A DNA stretch of 64,000 bases from Bacteroidales bacterium (GCA_016709025.1 JADJEQ010000038.1:62001-126000), one strand, 5' to 3'. Counted from the stretch's first letter, positions 1 through 8,705 are shown. Made by a program: numbers and translations. Notes: a model not told the origin generated them from the sequence alone.

Positions 1-414
1 CATGTTGCATTGCCCCCCGCCAACCGGACCATGCAGTACTTTGTATTGAAGACTGAAGTTATCATGGCACTGGTAGCATAAATCAGGCTGAAGTATTTTC
101 AATTTACCCATACTGCTTTGATCGTGACATGTATTACATTGTTTATCCCGGTAAGGTGGATGGAAATGAGTCTGAACAGCCACCTCAGCAGCAAGGTTTT
201 GCGCCATTGAAGTGGTGTCAGCGGAGTTCAGTGAATCACTCACAGCAGCAACCTTTTCTGATGGATCCGTTACCCCATCAAAGAAGAAAGATAGCACCCT
301 GATACGATTGGCTGGCGAACATCCCAACTGGAATAAAAGCATCACGAACAAAAGAAGCGACACAAACTTCTTTTTACTGCTTTTAAAACTCGTGTGGGGA
401 AATTCTATCAACAT
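1..414 (-). CDS. Cytochrome c lipoprotein with doubled CxxCH motifs (3' end outside window)
   Basis: An open frame runs from ATG at 414 to the window edge (138 codons seen). The N-terminus has a lysine-rich start, a hydrophobic stretch (SLLLFVMLLFQLGC) and a cysteine near residue 32, so export as a lipoprotein is likely, although the position -3 residue is Gln rather than Leu. After a Ser/Ala/Asp-rich linker there are two heme c sites, CNTCH and CYQCH, spaced as in doubled-CxxCH domains, and a third (QCNM...) is cut by the edge. It is the last visible gene of the minus-strand cytochrome locus, 63 bases after the NHL lipoprotein gene. It probably carries electrons at a membrane surface; total heme number is unknown. 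Confidence 0.8.
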   Translation of the reverse strand, partial: MLIEFPHTSFKSSKKKFVSLLLFVMLLFQLGCSPANRIRVLSFFFDGVTDPSEKVAAVSDSLNSADTTSMAQNLAAEVAVQTHFHPPYRDKQCNTCHDQSSMGKLKILQPDLCYQCHDNFSLQYKVLHGPVGGGQCNM

Positions 415-477
415 TTCGTCAAGGTCAGATTGTTATTTAGCTATTTGACTCTTATCAGAATCCGGTTTATTGTTTAT

Positions 478-1626
478 CTACTTCTTACGATGGCCCGATT
501 CCTGCTTCTTATCCACCCCTGCTCCCTTTTTCAATGGCTCAATGGCTCCGTAAATATTCAGTTTGTCGGGGCCAAACTGATTGCTGACCAGGATAAGGTA
601 CTTCAATTGGTAGGCAGGGTCTACATATTTTTCGAAAAACCGAAGGTTATCGTAATCCAGGATGACTTTAGCCGGTAGCCACATATCGCCGGGGCCCTTA
701 TAGCTGCCCCCGAAATGCATCAGCAACTTACCTTCTTTATTAAAAATCTGGGCGTTTTCAAACCCGGCATCAACAACGTAAAGATTTGATTCCCTGTCAA
801 CTGCTATCCCTTTTGGTCGGGCCATCTGACCTATCCCCTGCCCATAAGTCCCGATTGAACTCACAAATTCACCATCATGGGTATACTTTTTTACTTTGAA
901 GTCCCCAAAATCCGTAACAAAAACATTGCTGTCATTAACAAAAAGATTGGTAGGGGAAAACAAACCTGTTTCATCAACCCCAACCTGAGGAAAAGTATTC
1001 AGCAACTCATATGTGGTATCATTGGCATAAACATGAATCTGATGACCTGCAAGGTTTGTTACCCATAATTTATTATCATACGCAAAAACATCAACCGGCT
1101 TAAAATTTTCGGCTTCTCCAAAACAATTATAATAGGTGCCATTTTCATCGAAGATTACAATTTGTTTTCTTTCTGAATCTGCAATGTACAAGTACCCCTT
1201 CTCATCAACACAACAATTCACCGGCACTTTTAATTCGCCCTTCCCTTTTGGAATAAATTGCCCGAATGTGCTCTCTGCCAGGTCAATTTTAACAAGGCCA
1301 TGGATAAAAGTGTCACAAATCAGGATTTTCCCGTTATGCACTGCAATTCCGTAAGGTTTGTTAATTGGAATATTTTGGGGCTGGCCGAACAGGAATCTGT
1401 AAAAAGATTTGCGTTTGCCTGTGATATCCTCAGATCCGCTAATTTTTGTCAGGAATTGTATGCGGGCTGTATCGGGAGGTGACGGATATATCACAAGGTT
1501 GTCGGCCTCTGAACCCGAAAAAGTTGTTCTTGAACATGAACCAATAAGAATGATGATTGCAAACAGAAACAGGGGTCTGAGTGTCATTTCCGTGTATTTT
1601 TTTAACAAATTCAGGCTTTCAAACAT
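478..1626 (-). CDS. NHL-repeat (six-bladed beta-propeller) lipoprotein
   Basis: This 382-residue protein starts with a lipoprotein signal (hydrophobic FLFAIIILIGSC, modified Cys near 31) followed by a beta-propeller built from NHL-type repeats. Repeat cores are visible as KPYGIAV, GYLYIAD, NVFVTDFG and ARPKGIAVDRESNLYVVD. NHL propellers usually bind proteins or act as scaffolds, and no catalytic residues are evident. It lies between two cytochrome genes and is a paralogue of the NHL protein at 7412-8446, so a structural partner role for the cytochromes is inferred. The start at 1626 has a weak GAGG upstream; ATG at 1587 would give a more compact signal peptide. Confidence 0.85.
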   Translation of the reverse strand: MFESLNLLKKYTEMTLRPLFLFAIIILIGSCSRTTFSGSEADNLVIYPSPPDTARIQFLTKISGSEDITGKRKSFYRFLFGQPQNIPINKPYGIAVHNGKILICDTFIHGLVKIDLAESTFGQFIPKGKGELKVPVNCCVDEKGYLYIADSERKQIVIFDENGTYYNCFGEAENFKPVDVFAYDNKLWVTNLAGHQIHVYANDTTYELLNTFPQVGVDETGLFSPTNLFVNDSNVFVTDFGDFKVKKYTHDGEFVSSIGTYGQGIGQMARPKGIAVDRESNLYVVDAGFENAQIFNKEGKLLMHFGGSYKGPGDMWLPAKVILDYDNLRFFEKYVDPAYQLKYLILVSNQFGPDKLNIYGAIEPLKKGAGVDKKQESGHRKK

Positions 1627-1667
1627 TTATACCTCATTTAAACTGATTCATACAAACTTAAAGCAGG

Positions 1668-1695
1668 AAAAAGGGGCGAAAATTTTCGCCCCTTT
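1668..1695 (-). terminator. Rho-independent terminator after the tetraheme cytochrome gene
   Basis: On the minus strand a GGGGCG...CGCCCC stem around an AAAATTTT centre is followed by a run of five T. It lies 33 bases after the stop of the tetraheme cytochrome and before the NHL lipoprotein gene, so these two are probably separate transcripts or are joined by partial read-through. Confidence 0.75.
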
Positions 1696-1728
1696 CCAGA
1701 TATCCGCAAGATCACGAATATTCAACAT

Positions 1729-2355
1729 CTATTTATCATGACAAGTAAGACACAGAGCGCTGGCGGCATTTGATTTAAGCAGCAGGCTGTTTGTTCCTAC
1801 AGCACTGTTATGCACATCATGGCATGAAGAACACTGCATTTTTCCTGAAATCAGCATATCTTCAGCAATGGTTCCGCCTAAGCCTGAAGAAGTGGTACCG
1901 GGATCATGCAAACCTCCATCGGCCAATGCCAATGCAGCATCATAATCGATAGAGATGGGATGATCATTACTCAAAGAGGTTCCGACTAATGCATCACCGG
2001 TCATGAAATTTGAACCGGTAGTAACTCCACCAAAATTATCCAGTGCCACTGTTCCATCATGGCAACTCAGGCAAAGTTTCGAACTTCCGTCAGGCTGGCC
2101 CGGAATAGAGTTCATGGTACCGCTTGCGTAAAGAGTGTAAGACAATACCTCTGAAAGGCTGTGATTCCACAAAGGTGCATCGGCAACTGTTACATCTGCT
2201 TTGTGCGGAGTGTGGCATACAATGCAGATCTCTGTGGTCGTGTTCCAGCTTTGGCCTGAAAAATCATGCGCTGAACCAACGATGGTCTGAGCAAATCCAA
2301 ATTGCGTCATAGCTAACAAGATAGCACAGGAAAGGAATGCGTTGAATTTATTCAT
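1729..2355 (-). CDS. Secreted tetraheme cytochrome c
   Basis: A signal peptide (residues 1-22, ending FGFAQ) precedes a 208-residue protein with four CxxCH heme c sites at residues 44-48, 95-99, 175-179 and 202-206, the last only two residues from the C-terminus. The pattern CxxCHTPH, then PGQPDGSS, then CLSCHDGTVAL, then LSNDHP and MQCxSCHD is repeated in the first half of the 12-heme cytochrome at 5733-7415, so the two are paralogues. Function is inferred as a small periplasmic or surface electron carrier. A strong terminator follows it. No clear promoter was found upstream. Confidence 0.88.
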   Translation of the reverse strand: MNKFNAFLSCAILLAMTQFGFAQTIVGSAHDFSGQSWNTTTEICIVCHTPHKADVTVADAPLWNHSLSEVLSYTLYASGTMNSIPGQPDGSSKLCLSCHDGTVALDNFGGVTTGSNFMTGDALVGTSLSNDHPISIDYDAALALADGGLHDPGTTSSGLGGTIAEDMLISGKMQCSSCHDVHNSAVGTNSLLLKSNAASALCLTCHDK

Positions 2356-2761
2356 TTTTTTAGAGTTTGGGTGGATAAAATATCATGCGCTGCAATTGTC
2401 AAAACATGTGCCAAAAACCGTAATCAATTCATTTTATGATAGATAGATTACTTTTCTTTTCAGGGCCATGCATTGATATGAAATTCAGATTCATCAAACA
2501 TTAAATTAAGAAGACGACGGAGGTCGTAATTTTGATCGTTTTAAGAAGACCAAACTGACATATATTGCTGACAAACAACACTATAACATATCTCATCTCT
2601 CCTGGTGCTTTTCTATTCTATACTTACCACCATTTTTCATATATGAGAGCTTACTACCTGGCATCAGAAAATAGCAGGGACAAATGCCGGCTTTAGCATG
2701 TTAATAAATTGATATTTAATTATTTATATATAATGTCAATAACAAGAAGCTTGAGTTTACA
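2356..2761. other. Intergenic region without a gene
   Basis: About 400 AT-rich bases between the tetraheme cytochrome and the end of the sigma-54 regulator gene. It must hold the cytochrome promoter. A TTGGCAC sequence near 2406-2412 (minus strand) resembles half of a sigma-54 site but has no properly placed GC partner. No open frame of convincing composition was seen. Confidence 0.5.
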
Positions 2762-2808
2762 ATATTGGGTTAAATAACCCAGTGCAGTTGGGTTATTTAA
2801 CCCAATAT
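2762..2808. terminator. Perfect 20-bp inverted repeat, probable terminator of the NHL-cytochrome-sensor operon
   Basis: The arms 2762-2781 and 2789-2808 are exact reverse complements separated by 7 bases. Each arm is itself nearly palindromic (GGGTTA/TAACCC). The repeat starts 3 bases beyond the stop of the regulator gene. There is no long T run, so termination is inferred from position and stem length; a protein-binding operator is an alternative. Confidence 0.6.
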
Positions 2809-2811
2809 GAA

Positions 2812-4224
2812 TCAGAGGTCATATTTCTTCATTTTATACCGGAGAGTATCTCTGGATATTCCAAGCAATACGGAAGTTTTAGTCTGGTTATAACCGGTTT
2901 TTACAAGTGCCTGTATGATAATCTGTTTCTCAATTTCGTAAAGAGAAACACCTTCCGGTGGAATGTTAAATTTGAAAGGCGACAAATCCGGTTCTATAAA
3001 CAAAGGAGTATCATTTACTTCACTGGCGGCTTTATCGATTTCGCTGAGTGATACTATTTCACCCGGCAGACTTTCCGCCTGCAGAGTGGACATTGATTCG
3101 AGGATAACTGCGCGCTCAATTACATTCCGCAGTTCCCTGATATTTCCGGGCCAGTGATACTGAATAAGCAGCCGTCGAACTGAATCAGTGATGCTGGTTA
3201 TATTTTTTTGAAACTGTTGATTGTAATATTTAATAAAGTAATCTGCCAGGCCAGGGATATCTTCTTTTCTTTCACGCAAGGCAGGCAAGGTAATCTGGAA
3301 CACTTTTAACCTGTAATACAGATCTTCCCTGAAGGATTTTTCATCTACAGCCTTCTTCAAATCCCTGTTTGTAGCTGCAATAATCCTGATATCGACCGGG
3401 ATATTTACGGTTCCTCCCAATCTCCTGACTACCCTGTTTTCAAGTACTCCAAGTAGTTTTATCTGAGTAGCCTGATTTATTTCACCGATCTCATCCAAAA
3501 AAACAGTCCCACCTTCTGCAATTTCAAAAAGTCCTTTCTTCAATTGCCGGGCATCGGTAAAAGCACCTTTCTCATAACCAAAAAGTTCACTTTCCAGGAG
3601 GGTTTCAGGTAAAGAGGAACAGTTGATCGTTACAAATGGTTTTTCATTACGCGTACTTTCATTATGAATTGCATGAGCGAACATATCCTTTCCGGTACCA
3701 CTTTCACCCAGCAATAAAATGGTTGTGGTTTTTGTTCTTGAAATCTTTTTGGAAAGCTGAACTATTTGCTTGAAGATGGATGTCTCTCCAATAATATGGT
3801 CAAATGTTACAATGTCTTTTTGTTGCCTTCTTAATAACTGAATCTCTTTAATAATTTTAATCTTTGACTTAATATTTTCAAAAATAACCTCAATTTCCTC
3901 AAAGGCAAAGGGCTTGTTAATGTATTCCGCGGCGCCGGCTTTCATTGCTGAAACTGCTGTCTCAATAGAGCCATACGCCGTCATAAAGACAATGGCTGCT
4001 TCATCGTCCAGCGATTTCAATTTCAGTATAACATCGAGCCCCTGTATGCCAGGTAGTTTATTGTCAACAAAGATGACTTCAGGATGATGTGTTTCAAACA
4101 GTTTGACTCCTTCTTCTCCGGTTTCAGCTGAGAAAGTTTCATACCCTTTGGAAGTAAGATGTTTTTCAAGTGACCAGCGGATCAGTTTTTCATCATCAAT
4201 GATCAGGATTTTTAACTGTTTCAT
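2812..4224 (-). CDS. Sigma-54-dependent response regulator, NtrC family
   Basis: The 470 residues show three domains. The receiver (1-120) has acidic residues D10-D11 and phospho-acceptor D54. The AAA+ ATPase (about 140-375) has a GESGTGK Walker A, a GGTVFLDEIGE Walker B and a GAFTDA loop in place of the canonical GAFTGA that touches sigma-54. A Fis-type helix-turn-helix closes the protein (about 425-470, GYNQTKTSVLLGIS). The gene follows the heme-binding sensor kinase by 38 bases and is probably its partner. The natural inference is that it activates the cytochrome operons in response to the sensor; no clear sigma-54 promoter was found in the window. Confidence 0.93.
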   Translation of the reverse strand: MKQLKILIIDDEKLIRWSLEKHLTSKGYETFSAETGEEGVKLFETHHPEVIFVDNKLPGIQGLDVILKLKSLDDEAAIVFMTAYGSIETAVSAMKAGAAEYINKPFAFEEIEVIFENIKSKIKIIKEIQLLRRQQKDIVTFDHIIGETSIFKQIVQLSKKISRTKTTTILLLGESGTGKDMFAHAIHNESTRNEKPFVTINCSSLPETLLESELFGYEKGAFTDARQLKKGLFEIAEGGTVFLDEIGEINQATQIKLLGVLENRVVRRLGGTVNIPVDIRIIAATNRDLKKAVDEKSFREDLYYRLKVFQITLPALRERKEDIPGLADYFIKYYNQQFQKNITSITDSVRRLLIQYHWPGNIRELRNVIERAVILESMSTLQAESLPGEIVSLSEIDKAASEVNDTPLFIEPDLSPFKFNIPPEGVSLYEIEKQIIIQALVKTGYNQTKTSVLLGISRDTLRYKMKKYDL

Positions 4225-4262
4225 GTATGCTGTTGATTAAATAGCGACCTAAGATACATATT

Positions 4263-5708
4263 TTACGCCGGCAATGAAATGAAAAACGTACATCCTGCCC
4301 CGGGATTATTTTCGTACCAGAGTTCGCCCTTATGTTTCTCAACTATATCCTTCGAAATCGCAAGTCCGAGACCGGTGCCCTTTGTTCTGGTCGTATAAAA
4401 TGGTTTGTATATTTCCGATCCGATTTCAGAAGGGATTCCTGCTCCATCATCTGAAACAGAAATGATTACATGACTGGTCGCCTTGTTATAAACTGCAGTG
4501 TACCGGATTGTACCATTCCCGGAAATTGACTGCATGGCATTAAAACTGAGATTCAACAAAACATTCTCAATCAATTCGTGATCAAATGATATATCGGGAA
4601 CATCGTCATTCAGCACCACATCGAAATTGATAGGTTTCTCATGCGCCTGACTTTTAAGAAAAAAAACCTGTGACTTAATAATTTCATTCACATTGCCTCG
4701 TTGCAGCGACAAATCCTTGGATCTTGAAAATCGTAAAAGATTCGAAATTGCCTGATTTACACGATTCGCCTGTCGCTGTATTTCCTCAAGTATGGGTTTG
4801 TTATCTGAATCTTTCATCTCAGATATAATTACCTCCATCGCCCTTGAAATACCGGTGATTGGATTTCTGATTTCATGCGCAATCCTTGCCGACATTTCTC
4901 CTATGGTGGCAAGCTTCTGAGTATTCTGCAATTCCCTCTGATGATACAACTGAAGTTCCTTTTGTGTCCGCTCGAAAGTTTCCAGCATTTCATTAAAATT
5001 CTTTCCGAGACTGCCAAGTTCCCTGACTTCCGGTATATCAAGCCTCGAATCAAGCTTTCCCTTGTTTATCAGTGTAATGGTTGATCTGAACTGTTTTATG
5101 GATTTCCTGATATATTTATAATGCAGATAAGCAACAAGTGCGAAGATTGCCAGGAGTATAAAAACTGTGTAGAAGATACTGAACCTTTTTGTGAACGATA
5201 CTATTCCCTGAGTTTCATGACTCGACATATCCATCACGATCAATCCAAGGTTTTTTTGAGCAGGATCATGACATGAGTAACATGCCGAAGTATTCTGCAT
5301 TTTGATAAAAACCCGGTAAAATGGAACCGGCTCCTTGTTGTATGGCTTAATTGTAATATTCTTTTCTTCCGCGAATAATTTTCGAAAACCTGCAGTATCT
5401 CTGGTAAGAGCTGAATAATTATCAGGATAGGTTACTTTTAATTTTGAATCAACCAGGAATGTGCGAAGTACATTTGTGTCCTTTTCAATATTCCTTAGCA
5501 TCAACTTTATTATACTGCCGTTGTGTTGGCTGATGGTAAAATAATACTGGTCCCTCAACAGGTTAATCTGATTGTAAGTTTCCTCTGTATTGGTCAGCAA
5601 CTTATTCCTCAGAAAAAAATTGAATGCAGTAAAAGAAATCAATGAGAGTAATGAAACTAAAAGAATAATTGTTCCAACAATTTTAAACCGGAAACTAAAA
5701 TTTCTCAT
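4263..5708 (-). CDS. Membrane sensor histidine kinase with a CxxCH heme c site in its sensory domain
   Basis: Of 481 residues, 10-33 form a first membrane helix and 177-199 a second, enclosing a periplasmic domain of about 140 residues. That domain contains C143-Y-S-C-H147, a covalent heme c site, just before the second helix. A HAMP-like segment follows, then a HisKA domain with H278 (ARIAHEIRNP) and an HATPase domain with N-box 386-393 and glycine motifs DDGAGIP and GTGLGLA. The layout resembles DUF3365/Tll0287-like heme sensors that read redox state, oxygen or NO; the ligand here is not known. It sits 24 bases after the 12-heme cytochrome gene, before its response regulator. Confidence 0.92.
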   Translation of the reverse strand: MRNFSFRFKIVGTIILLVSLLSLISFTAFNFFLRNKLLTNTEETYNQINLLRDQYYFTISQHNGSIIKLMLRNIEKDTNVLRTFLVDSKLKVTYPDNYSALTRDTAGFRKLFAEEKNITIKPYNKEPVPFYRVFIKMQNTSACYSCHDPAQKNLGLIVMDMSSHETQGIVSFTKRFSIFYTVFILLAIFALVAYLHYKYIRKSIKQFRSTITLINKGKLDSRLDIPEVRELGSLGKNFNEMLETFERTQKELQLYHQRELQNTQKLATIGEMSARIAHEIRNPITGISRAMEVIISEMKDSDNKPILEEIQRQANRVNQAISNLLRFSRSKDLSLQRGNVNEIIKSQVFFLKSQAHEKPINFDVVLNDDVPDISFDHELIENVLLNLSFNAMQSISGNGTIRYTAVYNKATSHVIISVSDDGAGIPSEIGSEIYKPFYTTRTKGTGLGLAISKDIVEKHKGELWYENNPGAGCTFFISLPA

Positions 5709-5732
5709 AATTTTTGCTCAGTTACAACCGTG

Positions 5733-7415
5733 TTAATAAGATAACGGATTGTGATTTTCTCCATGACAGGTTAAGTAACATCGTCCCCGGTAAAGCCCCT
5801 GATCGTCAAACCGCCTGACACCTCCGGAACTATTGGATACAATGGTAGTCCAGAAATTAATCAGGTTTGAGTTATTGGTACTGTTGCCCTGTGTGCTGCT
5901 AATCCCGTGAGGATCATGGCAGGCATTGCAGGGTGTTCTCTCGCCAACAATATGTTTACTGTGTTCTCCGAAAGAAACATCGTTGAGTATTGAAGTCCGG
6001 CTGTGGCAGCCATAACACAAGGCATAGGCGGCGGCCGACTCCGTAGTATTATCTGCAGTACTGTACTGCCGTTTCAGGATGTGGGGATATATGGAACCAT
6101 GCGGTCCTGCCGGCGAGGAGGCTCCGTCGCTTGCATGACAATCGGTGCAATACAATCTGCTGGATGAAGTCCATGGAGCAATCAGGCTCGGCACATTGGG
6201 ATTAACCCCGGCCGCTGCTACTGAGTGATAGGAAGGATTTCCTGATGCAAATTCAAGACGAACATTATTCTGTACAATGATCCTTGGTGTTGGAGGTGTC
6301 GGGGCACCCGGGCTGCCTGCATGACAACGGTAACAGATTTCATAGGCAAAGACTGCGGGATTGACTGCTACCCCACTCTGATTTACACCCTTAACTCCGG
6401 TTAAAAATCCATTAACATTTGGAGCTACAGCCGCCTGATTCCTTGATGCATGCGGATTATGGCAATCAACACATTCTACGTGCATGTTGGTAACAGCTGC
6501 CGGTTCATTGGCAATATGCACATTCGTATAATTGGAAATATTATGCCTGTATGTTTTTGCAAATTGAGCGGCAACATTCTTGGACGCCACGTTCCCGTTA
6601 TGACAATCATTGCAGTTACTCTCCTCCGCCTGATACTTTAACAACATGACGTTGCTGCCTGAATTGTGCGGATTGTGGCAACTCTCACAGGCATTCTGGG
6701 CTACTGTAGTCATAGCAGGTTCAGTATAAGGCCATGGGTCCGGGGCAACACCATTCCATGTTCTGGTAGAAGAGCCATGGGTGCTGGCTGTCCAGTATGT
6801 ACGCTGGTGACAACTATTACAAAGATTGGAATTTTGAGAAGTAGCTACAAGAAAGTCAGAATAAATATTTTTATGGGGATCATGGCATGATGTACACTGC
6901 ATTCTCCCGTTATCGAGAGACACGGGTGGGGTGATGCCGGACGGAGGCATAAGTTGTCCATCAGCAGTCGCCAGTGCCGCAGTGTAGGCAAAGGAAACAG
7001 GATGATCGTTACTCAGGTTTGTCGTCATATTGCTGACCCCCGCAGGCATAAAAGTCCCGGTTGACATGTTTATCGCCGTAGGACGACTCAGCACACTTCC
7101 AAGGGCCACTGTTCCATCGTGACATGATAAGCAAAGAATCGAAGATCCGTCCGGCTGTCCGGGCAGTGCCTGAAGCATGGAACTGGTATAAAGCGTATAA
7201 GTGGCGCCGGGATCATTCCGGTTCCATAGTGGAGCAACCGGCCGGCTGTTATGAGGTGTATGACAAAACAGGCAAATTTCCGTTTCAGTCACTGCTTTCA
7301 CGGTTCCCGGACCCGTTACAGAAAGATTGTGCTTCGTGCTGACAATAGACTGTGATTTTATGATGGACGGAATCCACATCAGAAAAATCAGATTAAAAAA
7401 TATAAGTCTTATCAT
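5733..7415 (-). CDS. Secreted multiheme cytochrome c with 12 heme-binding sites
   Basis: The 560-residue protein has a signal peptide (about 1-22) and eleven CxxCH sites at 48, 95, 174, 199, 243, 268, 315, 361, 423, 467 and 496. A twelfth site, CYLTCH at 546-551, has a CX3CH spacing. Several sites are of the CHxPH type used in doubled-CxxCH cytochromes. The first three sites and the sequence between them match the tetraheme cytochrome at 1729-2355. No catalytic site (for example CxxCK of nitrite reductase) is visible, so it is more likely an electron conduit than an enzyme. Its start overlaps the NHL gene by four bases, which implies translational coupling. Confidence 0.92.
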   Translation of the reverse strand: MIRLIFFNLIFLMWIPSIIKSQSIVSTKHNLSVTGPGTVKAVTETEICLFCHTPHNSRPVAPLWNRNDPGATYTLYTSSMLQALPGQPDGSSILCLSCHDGTVALGSVLSRPTAINMSTGTFMPAGVSNMTTNLSNDHPVSFAYTAALATADGQLMPPSGITPPVSLDNGRMQCTSCHDPHKNIYSDFLVATSQNSNLCNSCHQRTYWTASTHGSSTRTWNGVAPDPWPYTEPAMTTVAQNACESCHNPHNSGSNVMLLKYQAEESNCNDCHNGNVASKNVAAQFAKTYRHNISNYTNVHIANEPAAVTNMHVECVDCHNPHASRNQAAVAPNVNGFLTGVKGVNQSGVAVNPAVFAYEICYRCHAGSPGAPTPPTPRIIVQNNVRLEFASGNPSYHSVAAAGVNPNVPSLIAPWTSSSRLYCTDCHASDGASSPAGPHGSIYPHILKRQYSTADNTTESAAAYALCYGCHSRTSILNDVSFGEHSKHIVGERTPCNACHDPHGISSTQGNSTNNSNLINFWTTIVSNSSGGVRRFDDQGLYRGRCYLTCHGENHNPLSY

Positions 7416-8446
7416 TTCCCCTCATTTTGAACTAAATGAAAAACCTGGATTCTGGAATTATAGGTATCGGCAATATAAATGAAATTCTGATCATCAATAT
7501 AAATTCCGGATGGCATCCAAAATCTGCCATTTTCATGTCCCTGTGACCCGAATTTATACAAAAACGTTCCTTTCACATCGAATACCTGGACCACGTGAAA
7601 CAAGGCATCAACCACATATATATTACCAAATGAATCTGTAGCTATCCCTTTAGGCCGTGCCATGTAACCGGTTCCATCACCAGCCTCACCAAATACCGAA
7701 ACGACCAACCCTTCCGGATTCAATACCTGTATCCGGAAGTTCATAGCATCCGTTATAAAAATGAATCCTTTTTTATCGATCCAGAGATGTGTTGGAAAGT
7801 TAAACTCTCCTGGTCCATTCCCTCTGATGCCAATCCTTCGCAACAACTCTCCATTTTCATTCAAAACTGCAAGGCGATGGGCTTTTGTTTCCAAAACCCA
7901 AATTTCTTCTCTTAAGGGAGAATAAGCTATTCCGGTAGGCTGTTCCAGTTTCAGGGTATCATTAAAAACCAAAAGTCTTTTTTTCCCGGGAACCAAACCA
8001 TATACTTTACCTGCTTTCGAATCGGTGAACAAAATGCTGTTTTGAGGACCTGAACAGATACCAATCAAGGAAGAAAACTCATATTCAGACTTCAGGATTG
8101 ATTGGGGGATATCACCCACCTCATCCAAAACATGGAATAAGGTTCGATTGCCCTGATCAAGAACCAGGAACTCATCCGGGCCCGAAACCAACACTGCAAC
8201 CGGATTAAGCAATTCAGGTTGTTTAATCCCGAAGAATAAGGAATTCAACTGATCTTTAAAACTCTTTTTATGATCCCTGCTTTCATCAGAAGGCCAGTTG
8301 TTAACCCAACTAACTTGTGGATATTCAGATACTAAAGAACTGTTACCCGGAATTGTTTCCTGCGCCCTGGCAGAATGACTCAGGCCTAAAAAAAACAACA
8401 CAAAGCCGAATACACTCTTAATTATGATGGGTCTGACAGGCTTCAT
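7412..8446 (-). CDS. Secreted NHL-repeat beta-propeller protein
   Basis: Starting at ATG 8446 the protein has 344 residues, with a signal peptide ending SHSARAQ. It contains NHL repeats; clear repeat cores are FNFPTHLWIDKKGFIFITD, ARPKGIATDSFGNIYVVD and MPSGIYIDDQNFIYIAD. An upstream TTG start at 8491 would add 15 residues ahead of the signal peptide and is less likely. The stop overlaps the start of the 12-heme cytochrome (ATGA), so the two proteins are probably made in fixed proportion. It is paralogous to the NHL lipoprotein at 478-1626 but lacks a lipobox. A role as scaffold or docking partner of the cytochrome is inferred. Confidence 0.88.
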   Translation of the reverse strand: MKPVRPIIIKSVFGFVLFFLGLSHSARAQETIPGNSSLVSEYPQVSWVNNWPSDESRDHKKSFKDQLNSLFFGIKQPELLNPVAVLVSGPDEFLVLDQGNRTLFHVLDEVGDIPQSILKSEYEFSSLIGICSGPQNSILFTDSKAGKVYGLVPGKKRLLVFNDTLKLEQPTGIAYSPLREEIWVLETKAHRLAVLNENGELLRRIGIRGNGPGEFNFPTHLWIDKKGFIFITDAMNFRIQVLNPEGLVVSVFGEAGDGTGYMARPKGIATDSFGNIYVVDALFHVVQVFDVKGTFLYKFGSQGHENGRFWMPSGIYIDDQNFIYIADTYNSRIQVFHLVQNEGK

Positions 8447-8569
8447 GAATTGATGGATAATATGTATCGGCAGATGAAGAAAACAAAGCAACCGAATCCG
8501 CAGTTTGCCTGGAAAGCAATTTTCATGCTACGATTCAGCAGTGCATGCCTTCCCAAACATTCAGGCAAT

Positions 8570-8599
8570 TTAAAATACTCTCTTTCAGTTTATTAACAA
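8570..8599 (-). promoter_or_regulatory. Candidate Bacteroidota promoter for the NHL-cytochrome-sensor operon
   Basis: On the minus strand TTG (8599-8597) is followed after 19 bases by TATTTTAA, matching 6 of 8 positions of the TAnnTTTG -7 element. It would give a leader of about 115 bases before the ATG at 8446. The rest of 8447-8705 holds no recognisable gene. Confidence 0.35.
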
Positions 8600-8705
8600 T
8601 TGTACCGCTCGCCGGTTTATTGAGAGATAAAGTTTTGGCTTCTCATAGCCGTAAGTTCACTTTGTGAAAGAGCATATTATCCACCGGGTGGCATTCAATC
8701 CGACC

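Noticed and set aside
2390..2415. TTGGCAC on the minus strand upstream of the tetraheme cytochrome, like the -24 part of a sigma-54 promoter
   Set aside because: The matching GC of the -12 element is not at the right spacing, so sigma-54 control of this gene is not supported by sequence.
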